DNA from: Anaerolineales bacterium UBA3499
GTDB lineage: Bacteria > Chloroflexota > Anaerolineae > Anaerolineales > UBA11657
NCBI GenBank assembly: GCA_002377585.1
Contig: DFQC01000038.1
Location: forward strand, 97,997 to 161,996
Reading direction: 5' to 3'
DNA length: 64,000 nt
In this document: piece by piece, positions 35,700 to 45,379 of the stretch
How positions within the stretch are numbered: the first letter of the stretch is position 1
Layout of the letters: each line of letters begins with the position of its first letter
The notes under the pieces: model-generated
What the model saw: only the letters and a program-made list of their open reading frames with translations
What the model was told of the DNA's origin: nothing
Database searches by the model: none
Made by a program: the position numbers and the translations under genes

Positions 35700-36794
35700 T
35701 TATCCCCATCGATACTGAAAATCAATCATAAAATCCTGTAAAGCCTGCACACTTTCTAATGTCACAGCATTATAAATAGAAGCTCTTAAACCACCAACAG
35801 AACGGTGACCTTTAAGATTGTGTAATCCACCGTCATATGCTTCCTTCACAAATTTTTTTTCCAGAGTTTGATCCTCAATCCTCCATGTCACATTCATTAT
35901 TGATCTACTTTCTTTGTGTGAATGACCTATATAAAATCCAGAACTTTCATCAATAGTGCTGTAAAGCAGATTGGCTTTCTCTTGGTTTATAGAGTCCATT
36001 TTAGCCAGTCCACCCACATCCTCAAGCAACCATTGAGTTACAAGATTAGCCATATAAATAGAGAAAACAGGTGGCGTATTGTAGCCGGAATCTTTAGATA
36101 CGTGCACCCTATAATCAAGCATAGAATGCAAACCGTCCGGAATACGTTCAAGCATGTCTTCTCGAATAATTACCACTGTAACTCCAGCGGGCCCAACATT
36201 TTTCTGTACGCCAGCATACATAAGACAATAATTAGTTACAGATACCGACCTTGATAGAAAATCAGATGACATGTCACATATCAATGGCACCCCAAATGTG
36301 GGTTCCCACTGTAGCTGTATTCCTTGAATAGTCTCATTAGATGTGATGTGCACATATGCACCACTTGATATTGGCTTAATTTCATTGAAGGATGGCATAC
36401 GACTGAATCGTTCACTTGTGCCGTCCCACAATCTACGCGCATCTCCTTCCCTAACAGCTTGCTCTATAGCTTTCTCTCCCCATGTTCCTCCCACCATATA
36501 ATAAGCAATTTCACCTGAATTACGAAGAAAATTCATAGGTACCATGGAAAATTGAAGACTAGCCCCACCAGACAAAAATAAAATATGGTAATTGTCTGGT
36601 ATGTCTAGAAGACTTCGAAGATTATTCTTAGTAGTTTGGATAATCTCGTTAAATGTGTCTGACCGATGACTAATTTCCAAAACTGACATACCTTTGTGAG
36701 GCAATTCTATTAACTCTTGCTTAGCTCTCACTAAAACCGGGATCGGGAGAGCGCCAGGACCAGCAGAAAAATTGTGTACTCGGTTTTTAGTCAC
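35700..36794 (-). CDS. serC: Phosphoserine aminotransferase
   Basis: A 364-residue class V PLP aminotransferase that makes O-phosphoserine from 3-phosphohydroxypyruvate. HNFSAGPGALP, MSVLEISHRSDTF, LSGGASLQFSMVPMNF and the PLP lysine in YAGVQKNVGPAG are diagnostic of SerC. O-phosphoserine is the substrate of CysO-dependent CysM, which links this gene to the cysteine cluster at 13-16 kb. No serA or serB is nearby. Confidence 0.95.
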   Translation of the reverse strand: MTKNRVHNFSAGPGALPIPVLVRAKQELIELPHKGMSVLEISHRSDTFNEIIQTTKNNLRSLLDIPDNYHILFLSGGASLQFSMVPMNFLRNSGEIAYYMVGGTWGEKAIEQAVREGDARRLWDGTSERFSRMPSFNEIKPISSGAYVHITSNETIQGIQLQWEPTFGVPLICDMSSDFLSRSVSVTNYCLMYAGVQKNVGPAGVTVVIIREDMLERIPDGLHSMLDYRVHVSKDSGYNTPPVFSIYMANLVTQWLLEDVGGLAKMDSINQEKANLLYSTIDESSGFYIGHSHKESRSIMNVTWRIEDQTLEKKFVKEAYDGGLHNLKGHRSVGGLRASIYNAVTLESVQALQDFMIDFQYRWG

Positions 36795-36886
36795 AGCAAG
36801 TCAGTTCCTATGAAAAGTTTATTATAAAATAAAACTTCGAGCTTAAATTGGCTACAAGCAAAATATAACGAAACCAATTACAATTA

Positions 36887-36895
36887 TGCTATACT
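36887..36895 (+). promoter_or_regulatory. Extended -10 promoter for the LmbE-family gene
   Basis: TGCTATACT is an extended -10 element (TGnTATAcT), 55 bases before the ATG at 36951. No good -35 is seen, as is common for extended -10 promoters. Confidence 0.5.
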
Positions 36896-36950
36896 CTCGT
36901 CCAGACTTTATACAAACAACATCAAGTATACAAGGAATTTCATCATACCT

Positions 36951-37724
36951 ATGAAGAATAACGAACTATATTTACCCGAATCTGCTATGGCAATAATGGC
37001 TCATCCTGATGACATTGAATTTGCCTGTGCAGGAACACTAGCAAGATGGGCACAGTCCGGTTCAAGAATTTGTTATGTTGTTTGTACTAGCGGTGATGCA
37101 GGAATAGCTTCTGCTGGTATGACAAGAAAAGAAGCGGCTGCGATACGTGAGGCTGAACAAAGACAAGCAGCCAACATTGTTGGAGCTACTGACGTGGTTT
37201 ACCTGCGCGAACCAGATGGAATGTTACAACCTACAATGGAAGTACGAAAAAAAATTGTGAGGGAAATACGTAGATTTAGACCAGAGGTAATTATATGTGG
37301 AGACCCCAACCTAGTTTGGGCTGGAGAAAGCTATATCAATCACCCTGACCATCGTGCTGCAGCTATGGCAGCTGTAGATGCAATATTTCCAGCAGCGGGA
37401 CAGCCCAACATGTTTGAAGAATTATCAAGCGAGAATCTTACTGCCTTCAAACCACGAAAAGTATATGCTAGCGGAACTACAGTTGACGATCAGCTGATAT
37501 TATCAATTGACGAGACTATGGATATAAAACTAAAAGCTTTGTTAGCACATCGGAGTCAGTTCCAAGGCAAGGATCCAAGTGATTCTGTAAGAGAGAGAGC
37601 TGCACAACTAGCCGAAGGACACAATATGATGTATGCCGAAAGCTTTAGAGTCACTATCCTCGAAACCGATGAGCTCTGGGAGAAATATCAGGGAGACGCA
37701 GTCAATCGCCATCCTGGTGCATGA
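36951..37724 (+). CDS. PIG-L/LmbE-family deacetylase
   Basis: A 257-residue zinc-dependent N-deacetylase fold protein. MAHPDDIEFACAGTLA carries the zinc ligands and catalytic Asp (AHPDD), and INHPDHRA gives the last His. Family members deacetylate GlcNAc-type substrates, including mycothiol, bacillithiol and glycolipid precursors. The substrate is not clear. The S41-like gene starts six bases after its stop. Confidence 0.9.
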   Translation: MKNNELYLPESAMAIMAHPDDIEFACAGTLARWAQSGSRICYVVCTSGDAGIASAGMTRKEAAAIREAEQRQAANIVGATDVVYLREPDGMLQPTMEVRKKIVREIRRFRPEVIICGDPNLVWAGESYINHPDHRAAAMAAVDAIFPAAGQPNMFEELSSENLTAFKPRKVYASGTTVDDQLILSIDETMDIKLKALLAHRSQFQGKDPSDSVRERAAQLAEGHNMMYAESFRVTILETDELWEKYQGDAVNRHPGA

Positions 37725-37730
37725 AGTACC

Positions 37731-39026
37731 ATGTCAGTTGTAAGCTCAGTACGCAATATCAAGCATCGAATATTATGTACTTTTTTGACATTAGTATTGT
37801 TGCAAATAAGTGGCTTACTTACTGCATGTAATTCAGAAGATACAGATAATTTAAATCTACCGACCCCATTACCTCCTTCTGATCGTACAGAACTACACTT
37901 GCGTACATATGACGCATTTTGGACAAAACTTGAGCCTAATTATATATTTGTTGGAAGTACAGAATTTGACTGGAAACTAATGCCCATACAAACACGTAGG
38001 CAAGTGAGTTCTGGGATGACAGATGAAGAATTCGATGGTCTTATTAATTCGTTTATAGATCTATTTCCTGATGATACAGTAATATATCGAAACCGAGCGG
38101 AGCGAATAAATGCAGACCTTAAAGCCACACTTTCTTACGAAGGTATTGGCGCCTACATATCAGTAATCAATGAACCTACCCCTCACATAGTGCTACTATC
38201 TGTTATTACATCATCGCCAGCAGAAAAAGCAGGTCTGCGTGCTCATGATTCAATTTACTATGTAGATGGCAAACCAGTGACAGAAGAAGAAGGGATAACA
38301 GTCGTAGATCGGATAAGAGGACCTGCCGGAAGCATTGTAACTCTTCAGGTTACTAGTCCTAATGGTAATGAACGAACGGTAGAAGTAACTCGGGAAAGAC
38401 TACAAGCGGCTGACATGCTTCGCTATACCTATTTGCCAATTGCAAAGGCAGGATTAATACGTTTACCAATGGGTGGCAATGCAAACATTGTGAGTGACAT
38501 GCTTACATCTTTAGATACCCTCATAGAACAAAATGGTATGGAAAATCTAGTCATTGACATGCGAGTGGCTCATTCTAATGACGATTGGCCTCTAGAAAGT
38601 ATGTTAAGTCTCTTTACTGAAGGAGAGATGGGAACCATATATACTCGCTACGACAACTATGCTTTAACTGTAGACGCACAAGATGTGTCAGGATCGCAAA
38701 CTATTCCGTTAGTATTATTAGTTGGACCAGACACTCAAGGAGCTTCAGAGATTTTTGCGGCTGCCCTACAGGATAAAGGTCGCGCTACCGTGATCGGGCA
38801 ACCAACCTTAGGGTATGTTTTTGATTTTGACCATTTCATTTTACCTGATGGAGGCGAAGTGTTTTTTGGAAATTCATCCTACGTCAGCCCATTAGGAAGA
38901 GACATAGGAGTACTCGGTGTAATACCTGATGTGCTTGTACAATCAAGTTGGGACCAAGTAAGTGATGAAGATAATTTCAAGTATGATGCAGTAGTGACAC
39001 GCGCTAAACTTGAATTCACACAATAG
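37731..39026 (+). CDS. S41 peptidase-like lipoprotein with PDZ domain, catalytic Lys not conserved
   Basis: A 431-residue exported protein. A signal peptide with lipobox LLTAC places the lipid-anchored Cys at about residue 33. A PDZ domain (about 130-215, PAEKAGLRAHDSIYYVDG) is followed by an S41 tail-specific protease domain. The nucleophile segment QGASEIFAAALQDKGRATVIG keeps the Ser. The usual TFGKG that supplies the Lys of the Ser-Lys dyad reads TLGYV. It may be inactive or use another base. Confidence 0.78.
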   Translation: MSVVSSVRNIKHRILCTFLTLVLLQISGLLTACNSEDTDNLNLPTPLPPSDRTELHLRTYDAFWTKLEPNYIFVGSTEFDWKLMPIQTRRQVSSGMTDEEFDGLINSFIDLFPDDTVIYRNRAERINADLKATLSYEGIGAYISVINEPTPHIVLLSVITSSPAEKAGLRAHDSIYYVDGKPVTEEEGITVVDRIRGPAGSIVTLQVTSPNGNERTVEVTRERLQAADMLRYTYLPIAKAGLIRLPMGGNANIVSDMLTSLDTLIEQNGMENLVIDMRVAHSNDDWPLESMLSLFTEGEMGTIYTRYDNYALTVDAQDVSGSQTIPLVLLVGPDTQGASEIFAAALQDKGRATVIGQPTLGYVFDFDHFILPDGGEVFFGNSSYVSPLGRDIGVLGVIPDVLVQSSWDQVSDEDNFKYDAVVTRAKLEFTQ

Positions 39027-39067
39027 GATTTGTATTTGTCTATAGTAACCAAACTTACTGATTGATA

Positions 39068-40924
39068 CTAAGGGATTTCCACTATTCCAAGTTCAATCTT
39101 GTCGTACATACTTTGTACACCTGCTGCAGTTAAACGCTCCATACTATCCAGCTGATACCATCCCACTTCTATAGAATAACTACCTGAAGGTAAATCTTGT
39201 ACAAGCGGCAATGCTACTTTGTCAATTACAGTCTCACCATCAATCCACTTTGAAGTAGGATATGTGCCGCCTAGTGGCTGACTATCAATCTGAGACCATA
39301 GCTGACCCTTATCGTCTACAAGATGAACAAATAAAGTATAGTCACGATCCATATTTTTTAGTGGTTGCCACACCAATGATACCGGCAATGTATCCGTACC
39401 ATCTTCTCCGATTTCCCCTAAACCAAATCCATTCAGCGATATCAAATCTCCGAACTGGACATCCAGTACCTTCTGAGAAATAACTTCACCCTGAATGAAC
39501 AAATCGAGACTGCCATCAATATAATCACCATGATAAGATCGAAAAGCACGTTGGTGCAACCATCCTTTTAATATATGGTCGGGGTCATAACCTGCTGGAT
39601 CACCATACATGACAAGCCATATCCTCTGGTGATGGGAAACGATTAGTTCTAGTAACAGCTGCATCTCAGAATCATTCCATGGAGGCATATTGTATGATTT
39701 CATCTCGGGAATGCCATAGTATTCATACAGAGGAGCCTGAGCTCCATTCTGCAAAAGTATCGCGTCTGCAGCTGTACTATGATTTTTGATATATGTCATT
39801 AGATCACCATAACCACCTTTAGCATATTGTCGATTGAAATAAAAGTTGTTTAGCGACATCACATTCGCAACTACAAACAAAATTAGCCATGCGCCGCCTA
39901 ATAGTGATACGTTAGACCGAAATCCATTAGCTACAATCAATAAATACGCAGGTAGTACAATTATGAGATAGCGCGGATAATAAAAAGGCATCAATGGAGC
40001 AATGAGAAATGCACTCACCAATGGTACAACTAACCAATAGTAAACCACTCTAAGTCTTTTAGTATCAGAATAGCTGCTACGGAATCCCATAGCAAGTGGG
40101 ATTAACAGCAGCACACCCAACCACTGTCCAACAGTAGCGACAGTTTCTCCTACGCCAAAGGTCGTTAGACTTCCAGCCCAGATAGTGTTCATGCCACCAA
40201 TACTAAGCTCCTCCCATCGGGTACTTGCTTTAGAAGTTATAAAATCCAGCTGGGCCAAAACCCATGGCATATATATCAGAAGTATAACTACCTGAACCCA
40301 CATCCATTTGCGACATTGCTCCATATTGTTCTTGCGATATTGAAAAATATATATATTGTGGGCTAGCAAAACAAAAAACGAATAATAATGAGTGAAAACA
40401 GCTGCCAACATACTTACAACAAACATGATTAACCATCTATTACTATCTCTCAGTTCCCATCGTAGGGCAGCGTATAATGCTATCGTACAGAAACATGCAA
40501 CCAGTGAGTACATTCTTGTTTCCTGGCTATAATAAACTGCAAAACTAGAAACTCCCATCATCATAGAGCTCAAAAGGCCAAGCTGACTATCCACCAATCT
40601 TCGTCCTATCACAAAAACAATTGCTATCATTAGCACACCAGGTAAAACAGAAAAATAGCGCAGCGAGAAAATGCTCTCGCCTACAAGAGATATCCATATA
40701 TGCAACAAAGCATGGTACAAAGGTGGATGCGTTTCTGCACCAGAAGAGATAACCAAATTTAGATCTTGCTTACTAAAAGCTACACTAAATGCTTCATCAC
40801 CCCAGATATTGTGATGCTGTATCCTAAATAATCGGATCCCAAAACTCAACAACAATACAGCTACTAAACACGTGTAAAGCACTGTTTGTTTTGACCATCT
40901 CGAGTAGTATTTGTTGCTAATCAT
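39068..40924 (-). CDS. GT39/ArnT-like membrane glycosyltransferase
   Basis: A 618-residue protein with about ten membrane helices and a soluble C-terminal part of some 150-200 residues. NIWGDEAFSVAF in the first outside loop has the Asp-Glu of polyprenyl-phosphate-sugar transferases. ETHPPLYHALLHIW, SLRYFSVLPG and FYYPRYLIIVLPAYLL are other family marks. It probably transfers a sugar from a lipid carrier outside the membrane. The start overlaps the end of the quinone oxidoreductase gene by four bases. Confidence 0.82.
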   Translation of the reverse strand: MISNKYYSRWSKQTVLYTCLVAVLLLSFGIRLFRIQHHNIWGDEAFSVAFSKQDLNLVISSGAETHPPLYHALLHIWISLVGESIFSLRYFSVLPGVLMIAIVFVIGRRLVDSQLGLLSSMMMGVSSFAVYYSQETRMYSLVACFCTIALYAALRWELRDSNRWLIMFVVSMLAAVFTHYYSFFVLLAHNIYIFQYRKNNMEQCRKWMWVQVVILLIYMPWVLAQLDFITSKASTRWEELSIGGMNTIWAGSLTTFGVGETVATVGQWLGVLLLIPLAMGFRSSYSDTKRLRVVYYWLVVPLVSAFLIAPLMPFYYPRYLIIVLPAYLLIVANGFRSNVSLLGGAWLILFVVANVMSLNNFYFNRQYAKGGYGDLMTYIKNHSTAADAILLQNGAQAPLYEYYGIPEMKSYNMPPWNDSEMQLLLELIVSHHQRIWLVMYGDPAGYDPDHILKGWLHQRAFRSYHGDYIDGSLDLFIQGEVISQKVLDVQFGDLISLNGFGLGEIGEDGTDTLPVSLVWQPLKNMDRDYTLFVHLVDDKGQLWSQIDSQPLGGTYPTSKWIDGETVIDKVALPLVQDLPSGSYSIEVGWYQLDSMERLTAAGVQSMYDKIELGIVEIP

Positions 40925-41898
40925 TGTATCTTCAACACTATCTTGCCTATGTTTCTATTATCCTGCATATGCTGATGTGCTAGCATGGCCTCACCAACAG
41001 GATATATCGAGTCAATTACTGGTAAGATTTTGCCCGAAACAACATGAGGCCAAAATAAGTCCATGAAGCCCTGTTTGATTTCAATCTTCTCTAGAATTGA
41101 ACGACTACGTAAAACAGACCCTATAATCCGTGCTCGTCGTCTCATTAGCTTACCCAAATCAATTTCTGCACGTACTCCACCCAAGGTACTTATAACCACT
41201 AATCGACCTTGAGATTTCAATATCTTGATGTTGCGCTCCATATAGCTTCCAGCAACTATATCCATAATCACATCTACACCATTGCCATTGGTATAACTAA
41301 GTACCTCTTCAACAAAATCATGTTTCCGATAATTAATTGCCAAATCCGCCCCTAGATTTATACAGGCAGTCACCTTTTCTAAGCTACTAGCCGTCACAAA
41401 GACAGGATTATCTGTGACAGATGCAAGCTGAATAGCAGCTGTTCCAACACCACTTGCACCGCCATGTACAAGAAGAACTTCTCCAGATCCCAGTCCCGCT
41501 TCAGTATAAATATTTACAAAAGCTGTCAAAAAACATTCTGGTAAAGATGCTGCTTGTTCATAACTCCAATCCTCCGGAATAGGCATGAGCATTGCCGCAG
41601 GTACTACTGCTTTCTCAGCATATCCACCCCCTGGCAGCAAAGCACAAACTCGATCGCCTAACTCCCAGTCATGCACCTCATCACCTAGCATGGATATTCT
41701 GCCAGCAATCTCTAACCCCAATATTGTCGAAGCTCCAGAAGGAGGAGGATATTTACCAGCACGTTGTAATAGATCGGCACGGTTGAGAGCAGCAGCACAT
41801 ACATCCACCAGAACTTCCTCTCTACCACATACTGGATCCGAGACATTTTTCCATACTAATGTTCTTGCCTCATCATCTACAACCTGAATTGCTAACAC
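40921..41898 (-). CDS. Zinc-free quinone oxidoreductase-like MDR protein
   Basis: A 325-residue medium-chain reductase of the QOR/PIG3 type. RADLLQRAGKYPPPSGAS is the PIG3-like signature, LVHGGASGVGTAAIQLA is the NADPH motif, and the structural-zinc cysteines of alcohol dehydrogenases are absent. It likely reduces quinones or enones. It overlaps the GT39-type gene by four bases. Confidence 0.88.
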   Translation of the reverse strand: MLAIQVVDDEARTLVWKNVSDPVCGREEVLVDVCAAALNRADLLQRAGKYPPPSGASTILGLEIAGRISMLGDEVHDWELGDRVCALLPGGGYAEKAVVPAAMLMPIPEDWSYEQAASLPECFLTAFVNIYTEAGLGSGEVLLVHGGASGVGTAAIQLASVTDNPVFVTASSLEKVTACINLGADLAINYRKHDFVEEVLSYTNGNGVDVIMDIVAGSYMERNIKILKSQGRLVVISTLGGVRAEIDLGKLMRRRARIIGSVLRSRSILEKIEIKQGFMDLFWPHVVSGKILPVIDSIYPVGEAMLAHQHMQDNRNIGKIVLKIQ

Positions 41899-41947
41899 AC
41901 CAAACCCAATGGTTGGGAGTTACAAACCACACAAGAAAATATTGGGG

Positions 41948-42856
41948 TCACAAATCAGCACCCACCACCATATTAGTAAGACGTTCAAAAGCCTTAATCA
42001 AAGCATGATTACCTTCCGATCCTAATCCCTGTTCTTGTAGTACCCTATAGTAATGAAATGCGATGCTGGTTATCTGAACTGGTACTCCAAGTTCATCAGC
42101 TGCCATCAATGCTAGGCGCAAATCCTTTTGCTGTAAATCTATGGTAAAACCAGGTCTCCAATCACGTTCAACAATTTGTGGGCCCCGCATGCTCAACATC
42201 CAGCTCCCGGCAGCCCCATTTGAAATAGCTTCTAAAGTTTTATCCAAATCAAGACCAGCAGCTTGAGCAAAAAGTAAAGCTTCACTCATCGCCAGTGCAT
42301 TACCGACCACTAAAATCTGGTTTACCAACTTAACCAACTGACCGTCACCAGAATTGCCAACATGTGTAATATTGTCACCCATAACTTCCAAAACAGGCAT
42401 AGCGCGTCTTATTTGATCAGTGTCACCACCGACCATGATACTAAGAGTACCCTTCGCAGCACCCTCGGGGCCCCCACTTATAGGAGCATCCAACATGTAC
42501 ACATCACTTTCCTGGAGTCGTGCTGAAATATTACGTGTTGCTTTAGGACTAATGGTACTAGTATCAATTACTAAAGAACCCGGCTGCACTCCATGAATAA
42601 TACCATCACGACCGAGTACTACAGATTCCACATCCGGAGTATCACTTACACATACAATAGATATTTCAGAAGAATTAGCTAGTGCTGCTGGATTGGCTGC
42701 AGGAATAGCACCTTCCTCTAATAGTGCATCCATCTTGCTAGCAGAACGATTCCATATATGTAGTTCGAACCCAGCTCTAAGAAGATTCAGAGCCATACCT
42801 GTACCCATTGCACCTAAACCAATAAATCCGATAGATCTGCTCACATTATTCTCCAA
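41948..42856 (-). CDS. 3-hydroxyisobutyrate/tartronate-semialdehyde dehydrogenase family protein
   Basis: A 302-residue beta-hydroxyacid dehydrogenase. IGFIGLGAMGTGMALNLL binds the dinucleotide, DAPISGGPEGAAKGTLSIMVGG is the substrate motif, and KLVNQILVVGN carries the catalytic Lys. The exact substrate (3-hydroxyisobutyrate, tartronate semialdehyde or another) cannot be fixed. It lies 24 bases downstream of the repeat membrane protein gene on the same strand. Confidence 0.9.
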   Translation of the reverse strand: MENNVSRSIGFIGLGAMGTGMALNLLRAGFELHIWNRSASKMDALLEEGAIPAANPAALANSSEISIVCVSDTPDVESVVLGRDGIIHGVQPGSLVIDTSTISPKATRNISARLQESDVYMLDAPISGGPEGAAKGTLSIMVGGDTDQIRRAMPVLEVMGDNITHVGNSGDGQLVKLVNQILVVGNALAMSEALLFAQAAGLDLDKTLEAISNGAAGSWMLSMRGPQIVERDWRPGFTIDLQQKDLRLALMAADELGVPVQITSIAFHYYRVLQEQGLGSEGNHALIKAFERLTNMVVGADL

Positions 42857-42880
42857 AAACTAGGTTTTACTCTAAGCTCA

Positions 42881-44800
42881 TCACATTCCAGTCACAAACA
42901 TAATAAACGGCATCACAAATGAAAATAAAATTATTACACCAACTACTATTAATGCCGCAAGTACACAACCGCTTAATCTACGTGATGGTTTTATCTCATC
43001 TCCAGACACAATTTGTCGCAAGGCAGTCATACAGTCTTTAATATGTACCTGTGTTGACCTAGAAGATGCTCCAATAAAGTTCCACTCATGACTAGGAATA
43101 GTAGGTATTACCAACTTACGAGATTTAGTGTTTGCAACAGCACTAATATCGTCAGAATAAGTGATAACCACATCAGCAGCTGACAAATCAGCAAGATCTT
43201 CTGCTCTATAGGTCAACACTATAGTAATCTCAGGAAACTTTAAGTTCAATGTAGAGTTAAGCCTACTACTCATATCATTAGAATCGGGCATAAAAATTAC
43301 CACCCTACCCCCATTCATTCCAACTTTCTTTTCGTCATCAATATTATTGATCTGATCTTCATGTAGAAGAGCACGATGATATACCCAGACAACAACAGCA
43401 ATTATGCTGTAAGCAATAGCATGAGCTAATAGATTAGCCAAATTATCTGTCGAAGCACTTCCCAAAAATATGTTCAGTAATTGAGATACTATTGCAACTC
43501 CACTTGCAAGTACGGTCATTGTGGCTACAAAGAGGAAAAAATAAATATAAACCTTTCTAACTGCAGATGTCCTCTCAAGTTTAGCCAAATCATTGTCAGC
43601 TTGGTATGCTTCCTGGATCTTTCGCCATGACAACAACCATATTGGTAGCCCAGCCATCAGAGCAGCTGAGACATTAGCTACTTGCTCACGCAGTAAACTC
43701 CCTAATTCCTGGCCAAATATCATGCGAATAATTACATCAATCACACCTCCTAGACCAACCAGTACAACAGCAAAACCAATTGTTGCAAGCAAATATCTGT
43801 AAATCCTTCTAATTTGCGCCTCTTTATAAGTATGAGGTGCTTGTTTTGCATCATGATGCAAAACAAGCGCATGATATGACCACACAATACCAAAACCAAT
43901 TATTGAGCTAACAGCTATGCGAATTTCACCATCATTAACTAATCCAAGCCATACACTTAGAACACCTGATAAAACAGTAGCTGAAGTAGTAACAACTGCC
44001 AGAGAACCTACAAACACTAAAGCGTAAAGATACAGCTTACGCACGGATGATTCTTGCTCATCTCGTAAACCGGAATGGTACAAAGCTTGGGCTCGACCCC
44101 ATGACAATTGCCAGAGAATTAAGCCTACAAGTAAACGAGCAACTTGATCTCCCACAATTGCAACAGCACTATTAAGTGCAACAAATGTCTGGTTTACAAA
44201 TAGCTGCAACAACATCCAATTCAGTAGTCCAATAAAGCTGTAAATGGTAAGTGACAGACCAGTAATACTGAGTAAAAACAAATATCCGCGCCTTATATCT
44301 GCAACAATTCCCTGACTCTCTTTGCTATCTAAGTCAATTTCTTCACGTTCCTGTCTGCGAAAATAGAGCGCCAATACAGATAGCACTAGCAAAGCAACAA
44401 CTGAGCTGATAATAGCCTCGGATGCGTACGTACCATTTGGAAGTAACTTCGAGGACGATCCTAATATTGTGTAACATAAAGCAACCAAGAAAGTAATTGC
44501 ATTGGCAATAATAGGTCCGATAAATCCTAACATCATTAAGTACAAATACAATGGTGCAGGTCCTACATCTACTCCTCCATCCACAGTTAGATGCACAAAT
44601 GTATCGCGCGCTCTACCCCAATGCCACAGAAAAATTGGTAAACCAATTATGATTACAGCAATTTGTACTGAAATCAATTCAAAGTCTGCTTGAAGCCTAG
44701 GATTAAGTAGACCTCGCAATAGCACAATCGCTGCCCAAGCCACTGACTGAAGGCTTACGGCGCAAACTGCAAACAAGTACCAACGACGTACACTACTCAT
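42881..44800 (-). CDS. Multi-repeat membrane protein, DUF5671-like, with a C-terminal soluble domain
   Basis: A 639-residue protein built from about six similar units of about 75 residues, each with two membrane helices. Units begin with R-x-x-Y-L-Y/F-like starts (VRRWYLF, LYLYLMM, IRRGYLF, VRKLYLY, IRRIYRY, VRKVYIY) and end with paired charged residues after a WxxxW- or WxxH-type stretch. That is the DUF5671 pattern, common in Chloroflexota. After about residue 480 comes a soluble alpha/beta domain (GGRVVIFMPDSND to ALRQIVSG) and one last C-terminal helix. Function is unknown. Confidence 0.75.
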   Translation of the reverse strand: MSSVRRWYLFAVCAVSLQSVAWAAIVLLRGLLNPRLQADFELISVQIAVIIIGLPIFLWHWGRARDTFVHLTVDGGVDVGPAPLYLYLMMLGFIGPIIANAITFLVALCYTILGSSSKLLPNGTYASEAIISSVVALLVLSVLALYFRRQEREEIDLDSKESQGIVADIRRGYLFLLSITGLSLTIYSFIGLLNWMLLQLFVNQTFVALNSAVAIVGDQVARLLVGLILWQLSWGRAQALYHSGLRDEQESSVRKLYLYALVFVGSLAVVTTSATVLSGVLSVWLGLVNDGEIRIAVSSIIGFGIVWSYHALVLHHDAKQAPHTYKEAQIRRIYRYLLATIGFAVVLVGLGGVIDVIIRMIFGQELGSLLREQVANVSAALMAGLPIWLLSWRKIQEAYQADNDLAKLERTSAVRKVYIYFFLFVATMTVLASGVAIVSQLLNIFLGSASTDNLANLLAHAIAYSIIAVVVWVYHRALLHEDQINNIDDEKKVGMNGGRVVIFMPDSNDMSSRLNSTLNLKFPEITIVLTYRAEDLADLSAADVVITYSDDISAVANTKSRKLVIPTIPSHEWNFIGASSRSTQVHIKDCMTALRQIVSGDEIKPSRRLSGCVLAALIVVGVIILFSFVMPFIMFVTGM

Positions 44801-44819
44801 TGGAATCCATTAGAGTCTT

Positions 44820-45320
44820 TCACTGACATGCACTAGTATCATTCAAACAATTTGACCAATATTGCGACGCAGAACGTATTTTCCAAACATCATTATCAAG
44901 CCGAAGTGTCATTCGAAATGTAGATGAATAATACCCATCACTAAAAATTCCCCCTGAGTAGAAAGTTGTCTCCCGAACTAAAACTCGAGCCCGATCATCT
45001 TCAATATCCACTTCAATGACTTCTGTTTGAACATTGTCATCATCTATCCCGAAGTCCCAAGAATTGTTCAAAACCAAATCCTCAAATTCATCGGCAGTTT
45101 CAGGATAACCATCTAACTTCATAGATAAATAGTTATAAGCACGCACATAATCATCCTGATGCAAAGCCAAAAGATAATTATGAGCAACACTTTCAGGTGA
45201 CGATCCATCTTTGTAAGATGGTTCTGGCATAGATTGCACCATAAATATCGAAGATATAACAAGTGCCAAGGCACCTACCACAATACCTATAAGATATTTA
45301 TCTGTATGTTTTCCAAGCAT
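44820..45320 (-). CDS. Membrane-anchored hypothetical protein with an NTF2-like domain
   Basis: A 166-residue protein with one N-terminal membrane segment (about 9-28) and an outside domain. SPESVAHNYLLALHQDDYVRAYNYLS followed by beta-rich VEVDIEDDRARVLVRETTF looks like the DUF4878/NTF2-like fold found in small secreted proteins. No enzyme motif. It precedes the repeat membrane protein gene by 19 bases. Confidence 0.65.
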   Translation of the reverse strand: MLGKHTDKYLIGIVVGALALVISSIFMVQSMPEPSYKDGSSPESVAHNYLLALHQDDYVRAYNYLSMKLDGYPETADEFEDLVLNNSWDFGIDDDNVQTEVIEVDIEDDRARVLVRETTFYSGGIFSDGYYSSTFRMTLRLDNDVWKIRSASQYWSNCLNDTSACQ

Positions 45321-45379
45321 ACATAACCTTTTCGTATATCAACACTATAATGCTTGCTCAAACTTAATATTCACTATAT

